Of a stretch of DNA of 64,000 bases, positions 34,972-44,002 are shown piece after piece. The notes beneath the pieces were generated by a model. That model saw nothing but the letters and a program-made list of their open reading frames with translations, did not search any database and was not told where the DNA came from. The stretch is from Bacteroidales bacterium UBA4295. Its GTDB lineage: Bacteria; Bacteroidota; Bacteroidia; Bacteroidales; Paludibacteraceae. The translations under genes were made by a program, and so were the position numbers. Every line of letters begins with the position of its first letter. Positions within the stretch are counted from its first letter, which is position 1. Where the stretch lies: contig DGVB01000015.1 of the NCBI GenBank assembly GCA_002395805.1, positions 8,974-72,973 on the forward strand, read 5' to 3'.

Positions 34972-37929
34972 ATGAAACATTTCTTTTCTTTTCTGTGCGC
35001 CGCGCTGCTAAGCACCGGTCTCTACGCACAACAACTTAACGAAGGTTTTGAGGGCGAAGGTTTTCCGCCGGAGGACTGGTCCGTCATTGACGGTTACCCC
35101 GGCTACGGATGGAAGAAAGCCGCCAAGTTCGGTCAGAACTGCGCTATGATCCAGGAAGTGACCGGCACTGAGAGTTGGCTCATTACGCCGCAGTTGAAGC
35201 CAGCTGCAGGTGAGAGTCTGAGTTTTCAGGCATGTATAGGCGACTACGCTTCTTCCGGGCAACTTCGCATCGAGGTGTCACTGAGCGGCACGGACGCCAG
35301 TTCTTTCGAACTACTCGACACGTATTATACTTCGCAGTCCAAGGGTGATGCCGCACACCGGCTTTGGAAGAGCGAATGGCGGAACTATACGATTGACCTC
35401 TCGCAGTATGCAGGCAGTGCCATCTACATCGGTTTTCACCAGACCGGCTCTACCGAACGTATTTACATCGATGCCGTAAACGGTGTCTCTATCGTAGGGA
35501 ATGCCGCTTGTGAGAATCCCTCCAACATCGTACTTGGCAGCCTTACCGCACACAGCGCCACCTTCTCATGGCAAGGCGATGCGACACAATACCAATACCT
35601 GCTCATCGAGAAAGGCGAAGAGGTGGACTGGTCTGCAGCCACCCTGATTTCCGCGAAGACCATCACGCTGAGCGACTTGTACGAAGAGACGGAATATGAG
35701 TTCTATGTACGCTCCTACTGCTCGGCTGACGAACAGAGTCTGGCGCCCAAGACAGCATTCAAGACGCCTTGTGTACCATTCGACGTGCCATGGCTGGAGA
35801 CCTTCAGCCGCGACCAACACGGTTCGGGATACGATGTAGTAGAACCGGACTGCTGGACAGTAGCCACTTCCGGCACTATCAGCGTAGTAGCCGACAAGAC
35901 CTATGACGAAGAAGGCACTGCCTCGACTGTCAACGGACAAGCACACCTGCAGGTTATCGGAGGTGGTCCCGGAAGCGAACAGGTATTCGCTATGCCGACC
36001 TTCAACGCTCCGCTCAACACGCTGGAGGTAGCGTTCGACTACAAAACCAACCTTACCACCGACGCGTGCGGCCAACTCGAGGTAGGATATATGACTAATC
36101 CCAATAAGGCTTCAACTTTCGTTTCGCTGCAGTTGCTGCCAAAGACTCTGACTTATCAGCACGCCGTAGTGGCGCTGAGCGACCTGCCGTCGAATGCCAC
36201 CTATATCGCCTTCCGCTTCGCGGGAGGTACCGGCAGCTACGGGACGCTCTCGATGGATAATTTCGTCGTTGCCGAGATCGGTCATTCGGGAGAGGTAGAT
36301 CCGTCGCAGGAAGAGATACCGGACGCTTCGATCTGGGCCCTCAGTTATTGTGAGGCGCAGTTCACCTGGTATTCGTACAACAGCACTGCTTTCGCTGTCG
36401 GTCTTTTCGAAGCTTCCGAGCAAGCACTTATCGCAGGCATCGTTGCTACCACCGGGGAGTGCGACCGTTTTGCGCAACAGGACGGCATCGGTTTCCCGGA
36501 GGACGATGACTATGAGAACCATTATTACTGCTCCACCAAGTGGATCCTCAATGCGGACGAAGCCGGCATGCAGCGAGGCGACGGATGGAACGCAAGCGTC
36601 ATCAATATCGGTACTGCCGCTTCGCCTGTGCTCGGTCTTAGACCGGGTACCTACCAAGTGCAAGTATATGCTTTGGTACAAGGCGAGACAGGCTATTCGA
36701 GAGGAGAACTGTTAGCTACCATACCTTTCACTTTGGTCTCCAAAGAGGTCTCCAACCTCGCTGCTACGGTAGCCGACGACAAGACCACCGCTACGCTTAC
36801 TTGGGAAGCGCCGGAGCTCGGTCAGGGCGAGCGGCTCTATGTGCGTGTATGGTCGGGTGAGACTGTGGCATATGATAATTTCGATACCAAAGACCGCCCT
36901 GCGTCCCCGCTGACAGTCAATGTAGTGGAAGGGAAGTCCTACAACGCGGTCGTACAAGTGGTAGATAAGAATAACAACCCGCTCGGACAAGAGGCTTCAT
37001 GCTCCTTCACCGTAGGCGTCAACAGTTACGAACCTACGAACCTGCATGCGGAGGTCTTCGGCGGCGATAACGTCACTTTCTCTTGGGAAGCAGCTACAGC
37101 AGCAGACCGCTATGTGATCACTCTCTTCTGCGATGGCGAGTTCTACGCTACCCTCACCGTCAACGGTTTGACCAAGACCACTACGATGCCGAAGAACGGC
37201 ACTTGGACGTGGACCGTGCAAGCGTTTAACCAAGGTGAGAACGGCAACTATTTCGAAGCATCCAATGCCATCTCCGGAAACGAATTCGTTTCGCAGGCTG
37301 CCGACATCCCTGAGGACGCTGTCGTCATGGAGGTATGGGGGATGGAAGCGGCCTATATGGATGGATACGAAGATCAATTCCCTGAGGGTTTGTACGGATG
37401 GTACATCACCTTCGCTACCAACGAAGCCGGCGGCACCGGGTACCCGATGCCTACCTTCCTGATCTACACCGCGAAAGAGCGCGCTATCTCCGGTGTCTAC
37501 AACGTAGCACGGGGTAATATTGATCTGGAGAGTTGCTATATCAACACCAACGGACGTCAGGCGGACGCTGTTTTGGCTACCGATGCCGAACTGCGGCTCC
37601 AGTTTGACGGCTATGACGAAGAGAAAGCGGAACAAGGACCGTACCGATACGGTTATTACACCGGTTCATTCCGTATTGTAGGCGAAGACGGCAAGACGTA
37701 TGTGGGTAAGATTTTTGAACAGTTCTGCAACTCGTTCAATTTCTCTACATATAGTACAATCCGCGACCACGTAGGCATGTGGGACGAAGATCCGGATTAT
37801 ATTCCCGAACAAGGCATAGAGAGCATTCAGAACTCAAATATCAGAACTCAGAAAGTAATCGAGAACGGAGTGCTCTATCTGATCTACAACGGAGCCAAGT
37901 ATAATATACAAGGCGTAAGAGTAAAATAA
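34972..37929 (+). CDS. Large T9SS surface protein with anchor-J and FN3-like domains
   Basis: 985 residues. The signal peptide (to LYAQ) is followed by a choice-of-anchor-J domain (LNEGFEGEGFPPEDWSVIDG, SWLITPQL, residues 20-175), an FN3-like domain (NIVLGSLTAHSATFSW), a second anchor-J-like domain (270-430), two more FN3-like units near 600 and 690, and a C-terminal beta domain. The tail (VLYLIYNGAKYNIQGVRVK) is the short T9SS-like sorting signal. A phased array (CAGAACTCA words, 37823-37852) forms the linker before the tail. No catalytic motif is seen; an adhesin or binding role is likely. Confidence 0.82.
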   Translation: MKHFFSFLCAALLSTGLYAQQLNEGFEGEGFPPEDWSVIDGYPGYGWKKAAKFGQNCAMIQEVTGTESWLITPQLKPAAGESLSFQACIGDYASSGQLRIEVSLSGTDASSFELLDTYYTSQSKGDAAHRLWKSEWRNYTIDLSQYAGSAIYIGFHQTGSTERIYIDAVNGVSIVGNAACENPSNIVLGSLTAHSATFSWQGDATQYQYLLIEKGEEVDWSAATLISAKTITLSDLYEETEYEFYVRSYCSADEQSLAPKTAFKTPCVPFDVPWLETFSRDQHGSGYDVVEPDCWTVATSGTISVVADKTYDEEGTASTVNGQAHLQVIGGGPGSEQVFAMPTFNAPLNTLEVAFDYKTNLTTDACGQLEVGYMTNPNKASTFVSLQLLPKTLTYQHAVVALSDLPSNATYIAFRFAGGTGSYGTLSMDNFVVAEIGHSGEVDPSQEEIPDASIWALSYCEAQFTWYSYNSTAFAVGLFEASEQALIAGIVATTGECDRFAQQDGIGFPEDDDYENHYYCSTKWILNADEAGMQRGDGWNASVINIGTAASPVLGLRPGTYQVQVYALVQGETGYSRGELLATIPFTLVSKEVSNLAATVADDKTTATLTWEAPELGQGERLYVRVWSGETVAYDNFDTKDRPASPLTVNVVEGKSYNAVVQVVDKNNNPLGQEASCSFTVGVNSYEPTNLHAEVFGGDNVTFSWEAATAADRYVITLFCDGEFYATLTVNGLTKTTTMPKNGTWTWTVQAFNQGENGNYFEASNAISGNEFVSQAADIPEDAVVMEVWGMEAAYMDGYEDQFPEGLYGWYITFATNEAGGTGYPMPTFLIYTAKERAISGVYNVARGNIDLESCYINTNGRQADAVLATDAELRLQFDGYDEEKAEQGPYRYGYYTGSFRIVGEDGKTYVGKIFEQFCNSFNFSTYSTIRDHVGMWDEDPDYIPEQGIESIQNSNIRTQKVIENGVLYLIYNGAKYNIQGVRVK

Positions 37930-37942
37930 ACGGTAAATAAAT

Positions 37943-37970
37943 AAACCCCGCCTCAGCAGCGGGGTTTATT
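37943..37970. terminator. Bidirectional terminator
   Basis: AAACCCCG pairs with CGGGGTTT around a nine-base loop, with A and T runs on the two sides. It serves both the plus-strand surface protein and the minus-strand DUF4301 gene. Confidence 0.9.
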
Positions 37971-37971
37971 A

Positions 37972-39333
37972 TTATTGATGTTGCTCGCGGAGCAGGTCGT
38001 TTACCGTCTTCACGGGGTTGAAGGTCGATACCGGCACTTCGACGAAGATCGTGTTCCATTTGGCCATCGCGCCGTTCCAGAGACCCGGCAACTCCAGCGC
38101 CAGCAGCTCTTTGCCATCCTTGCTCTTGTTGGAGATAAAACCTGTCTGCGGATCCACGTATTCGGGCAGATTGAACGGTTTGCCCTCGTAGTCGCGGATA
38201 GCGCAGACCAAATCCACCGGATTGAAATGGGTGCTCTGTGCCATCAGAGCCGGGTCGCTGATCTGTGTGGACTCGAGGATCTGGCAGGAGATAGAGCCGT
38301 CCGCTTCGCGTACCAGGAACGGTCCGCCGCCGGGTTCTCCTGTGTTCTTCACAACGCCGCATACACGGATAGGACGGTTCAGTTTGGCGCGCTCTTCATC
38401 GCTCAGGTTCGGATCCTTCAGCGCTTCAAAAACACGCTTTTGCTCTGTTACCAGCACACCCGCAAGAATCTGTTTGTAACGAACGGTGTCTTTCTTCAGC
38501 CGATCCGGCACTACGTTATCAATATTCTTGATAAAAACGATATCTGCATCCTGCTGGTTGAGGTTCTCAATGAGGGCACCGTGACCACCCGGGCGGAAGA
38601 GTAACTTACCGTCTTTCGTGCGGAAAGGCGTACCATCCGGATTAGCGGCGATAGTGTCCGTACTCGGCAACTGCTCGCTGAAAGTGACATCATATTTCAC
38701 GCCGTATTTGGCTTCGAACTTAGGCAGATTCTCCGCTATATGCTGGCGGAAAAGCGGCAGATGGTCGTGAGAGACCGTAAAATGCAGATAAACGGTCGGT
38801 TTCTCTCCTTCCTTCGCCGGCTCGGCGCAATAGAGCGCACCTTCTACGAGATGCTCCAGCGCAGGCGTGCGCGCGCCGTCGCGGTATTTATGGAATAAGA
38901 GCAAACCCTTCGGCAGATCGCCGTAATGCATGTCCTGCAACAGATACCGAACAGCTTCCTGACCCTCTTTGCCTGCTAACTGCGGACCAAAAGCGAAATA
39001 GTCCTTGTGTGCCAAGAAATCCTGAATAAACGGCGTCTCGACCCCATCTTCCAGGTATTGGAAAAGGTTCTTGAACATACGGCTGGCTGCACCCGAAGCA
39101 GGAACAAACTTCAGGATCTTGTGTCCTTCGGCCAAGTACCGCTGCCATGCTTCGATATACGCCTCCTGCTCAGCGCGCTTCGGCGCCAGAATACCCTTCT
39201 TCGTCGAAGCAGGAGCGACGATGTCTAACTCAGGAAAACCTTTTCGGAAACACTCCAGTTGTGCTTCTGCCTTCTCTACAGAGATGCCTCGAGCCTGCAA
39301 TTGCTCCAGGTCTTGTGCACTAAAATTGTTCAT
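37972..39333 (-). CDS. DUF4301 family protein, nucleotidyltransferase-like
   Basis: 453 residues, matching DUF4301, a Bacteroidota family without assigned function. Segments resemble UDP-sugar pyrophosphorylases: KFVPASGAASRMFK near residue 77 sits where a nucleotide-binding G-x-G-T-R loop would be, RPGGHGALIENL near 245 and FIKNIDNVVPDR near 268 recall the sugar-binding and metal-binding segments. I infer a GT-A fold nucleotidyltransferase. Its promoter is interleaved with that of the adjacent BadF-type sugar kinase, and joint sugar activation is plausible. Confidence 0.8.
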   Translation of the reverse strand: MNNFSAQDLEQLQARGISVEKAEAQLECFRKGFPELDIVAPASTKKGILAPKRAEQEAYIEAWQRYLAEGHKILKFVPASGAASRMFKNLFQYLEDGVETPFIQDFLAHKDYFAFGPQLAGKEGQEAVRYLLQDMHYGDLPKGLLLFHKYRDGARTPALEHLVEGALYCAEPAKEGEKPTVYLHFTVSHDHLPLFRQHIAENLPKFEAKYGVKYDVTFSEQLPSTDTIAANPDGTPFRTKDGKLLFRPGGHGALIENLNQQDADIVFIKNIDNVVPDRLKKDTVRYKQILAGVLVTEQKRVFEALKDPNLSDEERAKLNRPIRVCGVVKNTGEPGGGPFLVREADGSISCQILESTQISDPALMAQSTHFNPVDLVCAIRDYEGKPFNLPEYVDPQTGFISNKSKDGKELLALELPGLWNGAMAKWNTIFVEVPVSTFNPVKTVNDLLREQHQ

Positions 39334-39364
39334 GGTAGTAACAGATTAAAAATCAAATTTGGCG

Positions 39365-39412
39365 CAAAGATATAAAAAAATTTGCATATGTGCAAAAAAA
39401 ATTGTACTTTTG
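39365..39412. promoter_or_regulatory. Interleaved divergent promoter pair
   Basis: Minus strand: -7 TATCTTTG (39365-39372) and -33 TTTG (39393-39396). Plus strand: -33 TTTG (39381-39384) and -7 TACTTTTG (39405-39412). All four positions have the same offsets as in 6153-6200. Confidence 0.88.
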
Positions 39413-39463
39413 CCGCAGAAAACAAATGAACAAATGGTAAATGACTAAATCGTAAATGGTTTT

Positions 39464-40327
39464 ATGGTTCTATTAGCAGACAGCGGCAGTACGAAGGTGC
39501 ATTGGTGTCTTGTCACCGCGAGCGGACAATGTTCCGATGTCTTCACCGATGGTATTAATCCGCTCTTCCAGACATCCGATGCGATGCGCAACAGCATCAG
39601 CAACCAGCTTCTACCGAAGATAGCGCAGCTTCTTTGGGCAGGTACGCTGACGCATGTTTTCTTCTACGGAGCAGGCTGCACGCCGGAGAAAAAAGTGTTT
39701 GTGCAAAAAGCACTGGAGACCGTCTTTAAGAAAGCGGAAGTGTTCGTCGCTTCTGATATGTTAGGTGCTGCGAGAGGTCTGCTCGGACATAATGCAGGCG
39801 TGGCGTGCATCTTAGGTACAGGTTCGGGCAGTTGCTATTACGACGGCGAGAACATCGAATGGTGTGTGCCTTCGCTGGGCTATATCCTGGGCGACGAAGG
39901 GTCTGCTGCGGTGTTGGGCAAGAGACTTGTAGGTGACCTGTTGAAGAATCAGTTGGGCGACGACCTTAAGGAGGCTTTCTTCAAGGAATATGAGACCTCT
40001 ATGGCAGATATCATCGAGAAAGTGTACCGTCAGCCTTTCCCGAACCGGTTCTTGGCGAAGTTGTCCAAGTTCTGTGCCGATCATATAGACGACCCCCGCA
40101 TTCACGACCTGGTCTATGACCATTTTGTGCAGTTCATCCGCCGGAATTTGGTACAGTACCATGCAGAAGCGCCTATCGGTTTCGTAGGCTCTATCGCTTA
40201 TTACTACCGGCCGATCCTGGAGGAAGCCATGAAGGCAGAAGGGCTGCCATTAGGCACCATTCTGCAGGATCCGATAGAAGGATTGAAAGAATATCACAAA
40301 GACGCTATTGTGCCTACAACGGCGTAA
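39464..40327 (+). CDS. BadF/BadG-type N-acetylglucosamine kinase-like ATPase
   Basis: 287 residues of the ASKHA fold. Phosphate-1 motif ADSGSTKVHW is at residues 5-14, the phosphate-2 motif CILGTGSGSCYYDG near 116, GDEGSAAVLGK near 145, and the adenosine region FVGSIAYYYRP near 245. Relatives phosphorylate N-acetylglucosamine or related sugars in the cytoplasm. The leader before the start codon is a phased word array (AAATGGT type, 39424-39460). The last 34 bases overlap the end of the converging methyltransferase gene. Confidence 0.85.
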   Translation: MVLLADSGSTKVHWCLVTASGQCSDVFTDGINPLFQTSDAMRNSISNQLLPKIAQLLWAGTLTHVFFYGAGCTPEKKVFVQKALETVFKKAEVFVASDMLGAARGLLGHNAGVACILGTGSGSCYYDGENIEWCVPSLGYILGDEGSAAVLGKRLVGDLLKNQLGDDLKEAFFKEYETSMADIIEKVYRQPFPNRFLAKLSKFCADHIDDPRIHDLVYDHFVQFIRRNLVQYHAEAPIGFVGSIAYYYRPILEEAMKAEGLPLGTILQDPIEGLKEYHKDAIVPTTA

Positions 40328-41538
40328 AAGAGTGTGGGTTTACCGGCCACACGGCAGCCGATGATAAAAGCTGTGCCTCCGTCCCGGAGGTGCAGCTTTT
40401 TCTTAAGTTGATCGGGTGTAAGGGGATAATTGCGAGTTATAATATTCGCTTGTTGGTCTCTTGCCCCTTTGGGGGTAAGAGGGAAAGGGGCTTCTATCAC
40501 TTGCCAAACACGCCCCGGGAAATCGGGTACAAGTGTCTCCGAACAATACAGATGCGTGTTGACGTCCAGCTTCTGCAGACCGAACCGCTCCGCTATTAGT
40601 TTATATGCCCCGGCTTTGAGAATAGCGCCGTTAGGTTCGTATAGATAAGCCCCCTCCAACTCCCCCCGGAGGGGGAGAGAAGAAACTTCTCGCTCTTCTT
40701 CTTTTGTGAAGGAGAAAGCCTGGTCCTTTTTTGCCAAATCTATGGCGGTGATCTGTCCTGCTCCGCCGCTCAACAGCAGCACTTCTTTGACCTCGTTCTT
40801 GACGGCCACAACATAAACGTCCCAATTTATTTTTGTACCATGAACATGGTCACTTTGTAACCTGTTTATCGCTTGCGTCAGGTCAAGCATCGGAGACAGT
40901 TTAAGCATTATTCTGCCGTCCGGAGCCAAGTGCGAAAGGAGATCCGGCAGCAACTCCACTACGTTCGGTGTGCAGTCTTCGAGGCGGAAAACCTTTCCTC
41001 CGTGAGAGTCTCTGCGGGCAGGATCAAGGAAAATCAGGGAATAGCCCCCCTCCATTCCCCCCTGAAGGGAGGAAGAAAGAAATTCTTCGGCCGTACAATT
41101 ATGTACGGAGATGGAGCCCTTTGTACCTTGTACATTGTTCCTTCGTACATTAAAATTGTGCTCGGCTATACGACATAGTTCCTCGTTTTGCTCGACATAG
41201 TCGGTGTGTGCAAAATGTTCGCTTAAGAAATACGTATCCACGCCGTAGCCGCCGGTGAGGTCTAATAGAGACCGTCCTTCGGACTGACAGAGTACAGACC
41301 GCTGCGCTGACAGACCGCTTTGCTGAAAGAGAGACGCTTTATACCTTGCGGTGGCCTCTGACGAGCACTGCTCGCAACTCAGCCGCACGGGATACCACCA
41401 ATCCTCTATGGCCGCGAAAGCAGGCAGCTTGTCTGCCGTCCGTTCACGACCCTCGACTTGCTGCAAAAACCACCGCCATTCGGCATCGGAGAGGTGTTTG
41501 TATTTATCGCGTTGTAGCGCTAAGTCTGCTGCCCGCAT
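40294..41538 (-). CDS. Class I SAM methyltransferase with THUMP-like domain
   Basis: 414 residues. The methyltransferase core has motif I LLDLTGGYGVDTYF near residue 95, VEQNEELCRIAEHN near 120 and the catalytic LIFLDPARRD near 175 (D-P-A-R, as in RNA/DNA N-methylases). A C-terminal THUMP-like part (IAERFGLQKLDVNTHLY, TPDQLKKKLHLRDGGTAFI) matches the PG1098-type family. Its likely substrate is RNA. Repeats are dense: family A at 41270-41330 inserts QSGLSAQRS just before motif I, family B at 40460-40495, 40646-40682 and 41043-41075, and phased words at 40836-40862 and 41105-41155. Catalytic motifs remain intact. Confidence 0.87.
   Translation of the reverse strand: MRAADLALQRDKYKHLSDAEWRWFLQQVEGRERTADKLPAFAAIEDWWYPVRLSCEQCSSEATARYKASLFQQSGLSAQRSVLCQSEGRSLLDLTGGYGVDTYFLSEHFAHTDYVEQNEELCRIAEHNFNVRRNNVQGTKGSISVHNCTAEEFLSSSLQGGMEGGYSLIFLDPARRDSHGGKVFRLEDCTPNVVELLPDLLSHLAPDGRIMLKLSPMLDLTQAINRLQSDHVHGTKINWDVYVVAVKNEVKEVLLLSGGAGQITAIDLAKKDQAFSFTKEEEREVSSLPLRGELEGAYLYEPNGAILKAGAYKLIAERFGLQKLDVNTHLYCSETLVPDFPGRVWQVIEAPFPLTPKGARDQQANIITRNYPLTPDQLKKKLHLRDGGTAFIIGCRVAGKPTLFYAVVGTIASL
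41270..41330. repeat. Family A array 5 inside the methyltransferase
   Basis: Three units with cores GTCC-TTC-GGAC, GC-TGC-GC and GC-TTT-GC. The encoded insert lies immediately before the SAM-binding motif I. Confidence 0.87.
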
Positions 41539-42574
41539 AGTAGAATTTCAGGATTTCTTCGTATGTTTTTCCTTCGGAAGCCATGACTGCCGCACCGATC
41601 TGGCACAATCCGGCTCCATGCCCCCAGCCATGTCCTGTAAATGTCCAGAGAGGCCTACGTTCGTCGCCTTCCTGAATGGATGGGGGATCTATTTCGAACC
41701 ATGAACTATAGAGACAGGTGCGCGAAAGCCACAGGCGGATTTTCAACTCCTTGCCGATTATTTCCGTATGTTTTGTGCCTACTATTTTCAGTTCGCAGAT
41801 CCGTCCCGAAGCACCTCTTTTAAGCGGAACAAGGTCTGTTATTTCTCCGAAGTCTATTCCTGATTTGGTGCGAATGATCTCACTCAGTTCCGCTGCGGTA
41901 TAGGTTACCTTCCAGTCGTGAAAATCTGTGGTTTCCTGGTCGTAGTCATTGAGAGATGTACCAAGGACAGATGTACGAGGTACGAGGGATTTTCTTTTCG
42001 GATCACACCAGTCGCACCGGACGGACTGAATATACGGTACATCGATGTCTTCCCAGCACGTGCGCCATACTTCCGTTCGTCCGCCGCAACACTTATGATA
42101 CCGGCAGTCGCATATTTCATCGCCGTATAGCAGTACCTGTCCGGCGGTAGCGCGCACGGCTTCTACGGCACGTTCGTTCATTCGGCGCAGGCCTTCATAG
42201 CGCTGACAGTGATCATCTGCACAGACGTCAAAACCTTCGTGGTTCGGTTTCTGCATCGCCCGGATAGCCCAGGAGCGACTGATAACGGCGTGTGCTTTGA
42301 GCAACTCCATCGGACTGTTGGCATTCATTTCCGAAGAAATAACCGAACAGAGGTATTCTTCAAGGTCGATGGTATTGATGGCTACTTGCCATGGTTTCCC
42401 TCCTTTTACTGGTGAAGAGCTCTGCTTGATCTCCAATGTGCCGGCGAACTCCTGGTCTTCATGTCTGTCCCAATGAAAACCGATACCGATACGCACATCC
42501 TTCAGCACGAAAGTGCTCTCGCGCTGCTCAAACTCAATGTGCGGGGCAGTTAATATGCCGACACGGATATTCAT
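41504..42574 (-). CDS. SpoIID/LytB domain peptidoglycan lytic protein
   Basis: 356 residues. The SpoIID core is clear: INTIDLEEYLCSVISSEMNANSPMELLKAHAVISRSWAI (with the catalytic Glu region), CDDHCQRYEG-like cysteine segment (VCADDHCQRYEG), YHKCCGGRTEVW and the C-terminal GHGWGHGAGLCQIGA motif. SpoIID cleaves glycan strands lacking stem peptides; non-sporulating Bacteroidota carry it in cell-wall turnover. No signal peptide is visible at the chosen start, which is odd for a wall enzyme. A phased array (GATGTACGAG words, 41955-41995) adds a loop (KRKSLVPRTSVLGTS). It overlaps the methyltransferase start by 35 bases. Confidence 0.88.
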   Translation of the reverse strand: MNIRVGILTAPHIEFEQRESTFVLKDVRIGIGFHWDRHEDQEFAGTLEIKQSSSPVKGGKPWQVAINTIDLEEYLCSVISSEMNANSPMELLKAHAVISRSWAIRAMQKPNHEGFDVCADDHCQRYEGLRRMNERAVEAVRATAGQVLLYGDEICDCRYHKCCGGRTEVWRTCWEDIDVPYIQSVRCDWCDPKRKSLVPRTSVLGTSLNDYDQETTDFHDWKVTYTAAELSEIIRTKSGIDFGEITDLVPLKRGASGRICELKIVGTKHTEIIGKELKIRLWLSRTCLYSSWFEIDPPSIQEGDERRPLWTFTGHGWGHGAGLCQIGAAVMASEGKTYEEILKFYYAGSRLSATTR

Positions 42575-42618
42575 TATTCATTATTCATTATTCATTATTC
42601 ATTAATCATTATTCATTC
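42571..42618. repeat. Family C phased word array (TTCATTA)
   Basis: Five TTCATTATTCATTA-type words span the SpoIID start codon, the intergenic gap and the glycosyltransferase stop codon. Confidence 0.85.
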
Positions 42619-43975
42619 TCGCCTTCAACTCCCATGTACGCAGACGGTCTTTATACCAGTTATTGCGGTTCATAGCGACGATGTCGCAGTTGGCATCCGA
42701 GTTATCTTCCCACCGCCGGCAGTTATAGAGCACGTCATAGATGCGACCGATCGGATAATCGCGGCTGATGCGCAGACCTACAGCGTAGTCTTCGCCGTAT
42801 TTGGTAGTAGGATAATTGATCGTGCGCAGTAGCGGCACATAGAAGCCGCGCGGAGCACCGAGACCGTTGATACGGAGGGCGTTGTTACGACCGTTGTCGT
42901 CTGTCCATTCGCGGTGGTCGATCACACCCGGAGGCAGGATCTCACCTGCCATATTCGTCAGTTGGTATGTACCGATGACCATGCCGAAACGGGGAGCCGC
43001 ATGGCTGTCTTGCTCCGGTTCTGAACCGGCGGATTCGAATTTGTCGATAAATTTCTGCACGGTATTCTCGTCGAAATAGGTGTCATCCGAATCCAGCTGG
43101 ATGGCATACTTACCGCAGCGCGGGTCGTGAATAGCTACATTCCAGTTACCGCCGATGGCATGCCATGTCTTGTCCTGAGCGATGTAAATCAATTCACCAT
43201 TCGCACCATTTAGCGAAGCGTCACCATTGATCCCTTCTTGTATAATCTCTGCTGTCCCGTCGGTGGAGTTATCGTCCACGACGATGACGTTGAATGAATA
43301 GCCTTCACGCACTTTCTGGTTCAGCGCGCTATGGATAGCGTCTGCGATCGTACGTGCGCGGTTCTTACAGGGAATGATGACAGAAGCCGTGACGGGAAAT
43401 TCGCCTGCCTCCGGCAGTGTCTTGTATTCTCCCGGCTGAAGGTACGCGCCGATACGTTTGAGATGAGCGGTCACACACGCTTCCATCTCTATCTGAACCG
43501 CTCTGTTGCGCGGATCGACGTAGTCGAATAGTTTCTCTCCGGATTTGCGGGTGTCCGTCTCCACCTCATAGTAGAGGTATTCGGGAATATGCTCCAGCCG
43601 CTCTGCTCTTAGTCGCAGGTCGTAGAGCCCGGCATATTCGTACTCCGTGTTCATCTCAGCGACCAGTTCCCGGAGCTTGTCCGTGCGCCAGAGCATCACT
43701 GCGCCGAAATCGAAATCGTCGCGCAGCGCACCCGCCTGGTAGTCTATCACCGGCGCCTCGGTAACCACGTCATTGATCTTCGCAAAATGGTCAGAATACG
43801 CCATATCCGCCCCGGTCATTTCGAGGACTTGTATCATTCGTTCCTGTCCCAGATAGACCCATTCGATCTCGGGTTTGAGACAGATCATGGTGTACTTGGC
43901 GGTTGTTTTCCGGGCTATCTCACGAATAGCTTTGGTGGCGCATACACGCCCCGGGAGAAAAAATGTAGCTATCAT
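42602..43975 (-). CDS. Family 2 glycosyltransferase
   Basis: 457 residues. The GT-A catalytic part begins near residue 205 ([26 protein letters not shown]), with the nucleotide-binding [16 protein letters not shown] and the metal-binding [11 protein letters not shown]; a later [11 protein letters not shown] fits the acceptor-binding ED motif. The first 200 residues form a second, degenerate glycosyltransferase-like part ([20 protein letters not shown]). It probably adds sugars to a surface glycan. The start at 43975 is used because a -7 box lies at 43991-43998. Confidence 0.85.
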   Translation of the reverse strand: MIATFFLPGRVCATKAIREIARKTTAKYTMICLKPEIEWVYLGQERMIQVLEMTGADMAYSDHFAKINDVVTEAPVIDYQAGALRDDFDFGAVMLWRTDKLRELVAEMNTEYEYAGLYDLRLRAERLEHIPEYLYYEVETDTRKSGEKLFDYVDPRNRAVQIEMEACVTAHLKRIGAYLQPGEYKTLPEAGEFPVTASVIIPCKNRARTIADAIHSALNQKVREGYSFNVIVVDDNSTDGTAEIIQEGINGDASLNGANGELIYIAQDKTWHAIGGNWNVAIHDPRCGKYAIQLDSDDTYFDENTVQKFIDKFESAGSEPEQDSHAAPRFGMVIGTYQLTNMAGEILPPGVIDHREWTDDNGRNNALRINGLGAPRGFYVPLLRTINYPTTKYGEDYAVGLRISRDYPIGRIYDVLYNCRRWEDNSDANCDIVAMNRNNWYKDRLRTWELKARMNND

Positions 43976-43990
43976 ATGTTTGTAGTTTTG

Positions 43991-43998
43991 CAAAATTA
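43991..43998 (-). promoter_or_regulatory. -7 box before the glycosyltransferase
   Basis: TAATTTTG on the minus strand followed by a start codon 16 bases later. There is no TTTG at the -33 position, so this promoter is weaker than the others. Confidence 0.5.
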
Positions 43999-44002
43999 CG
44001 TT

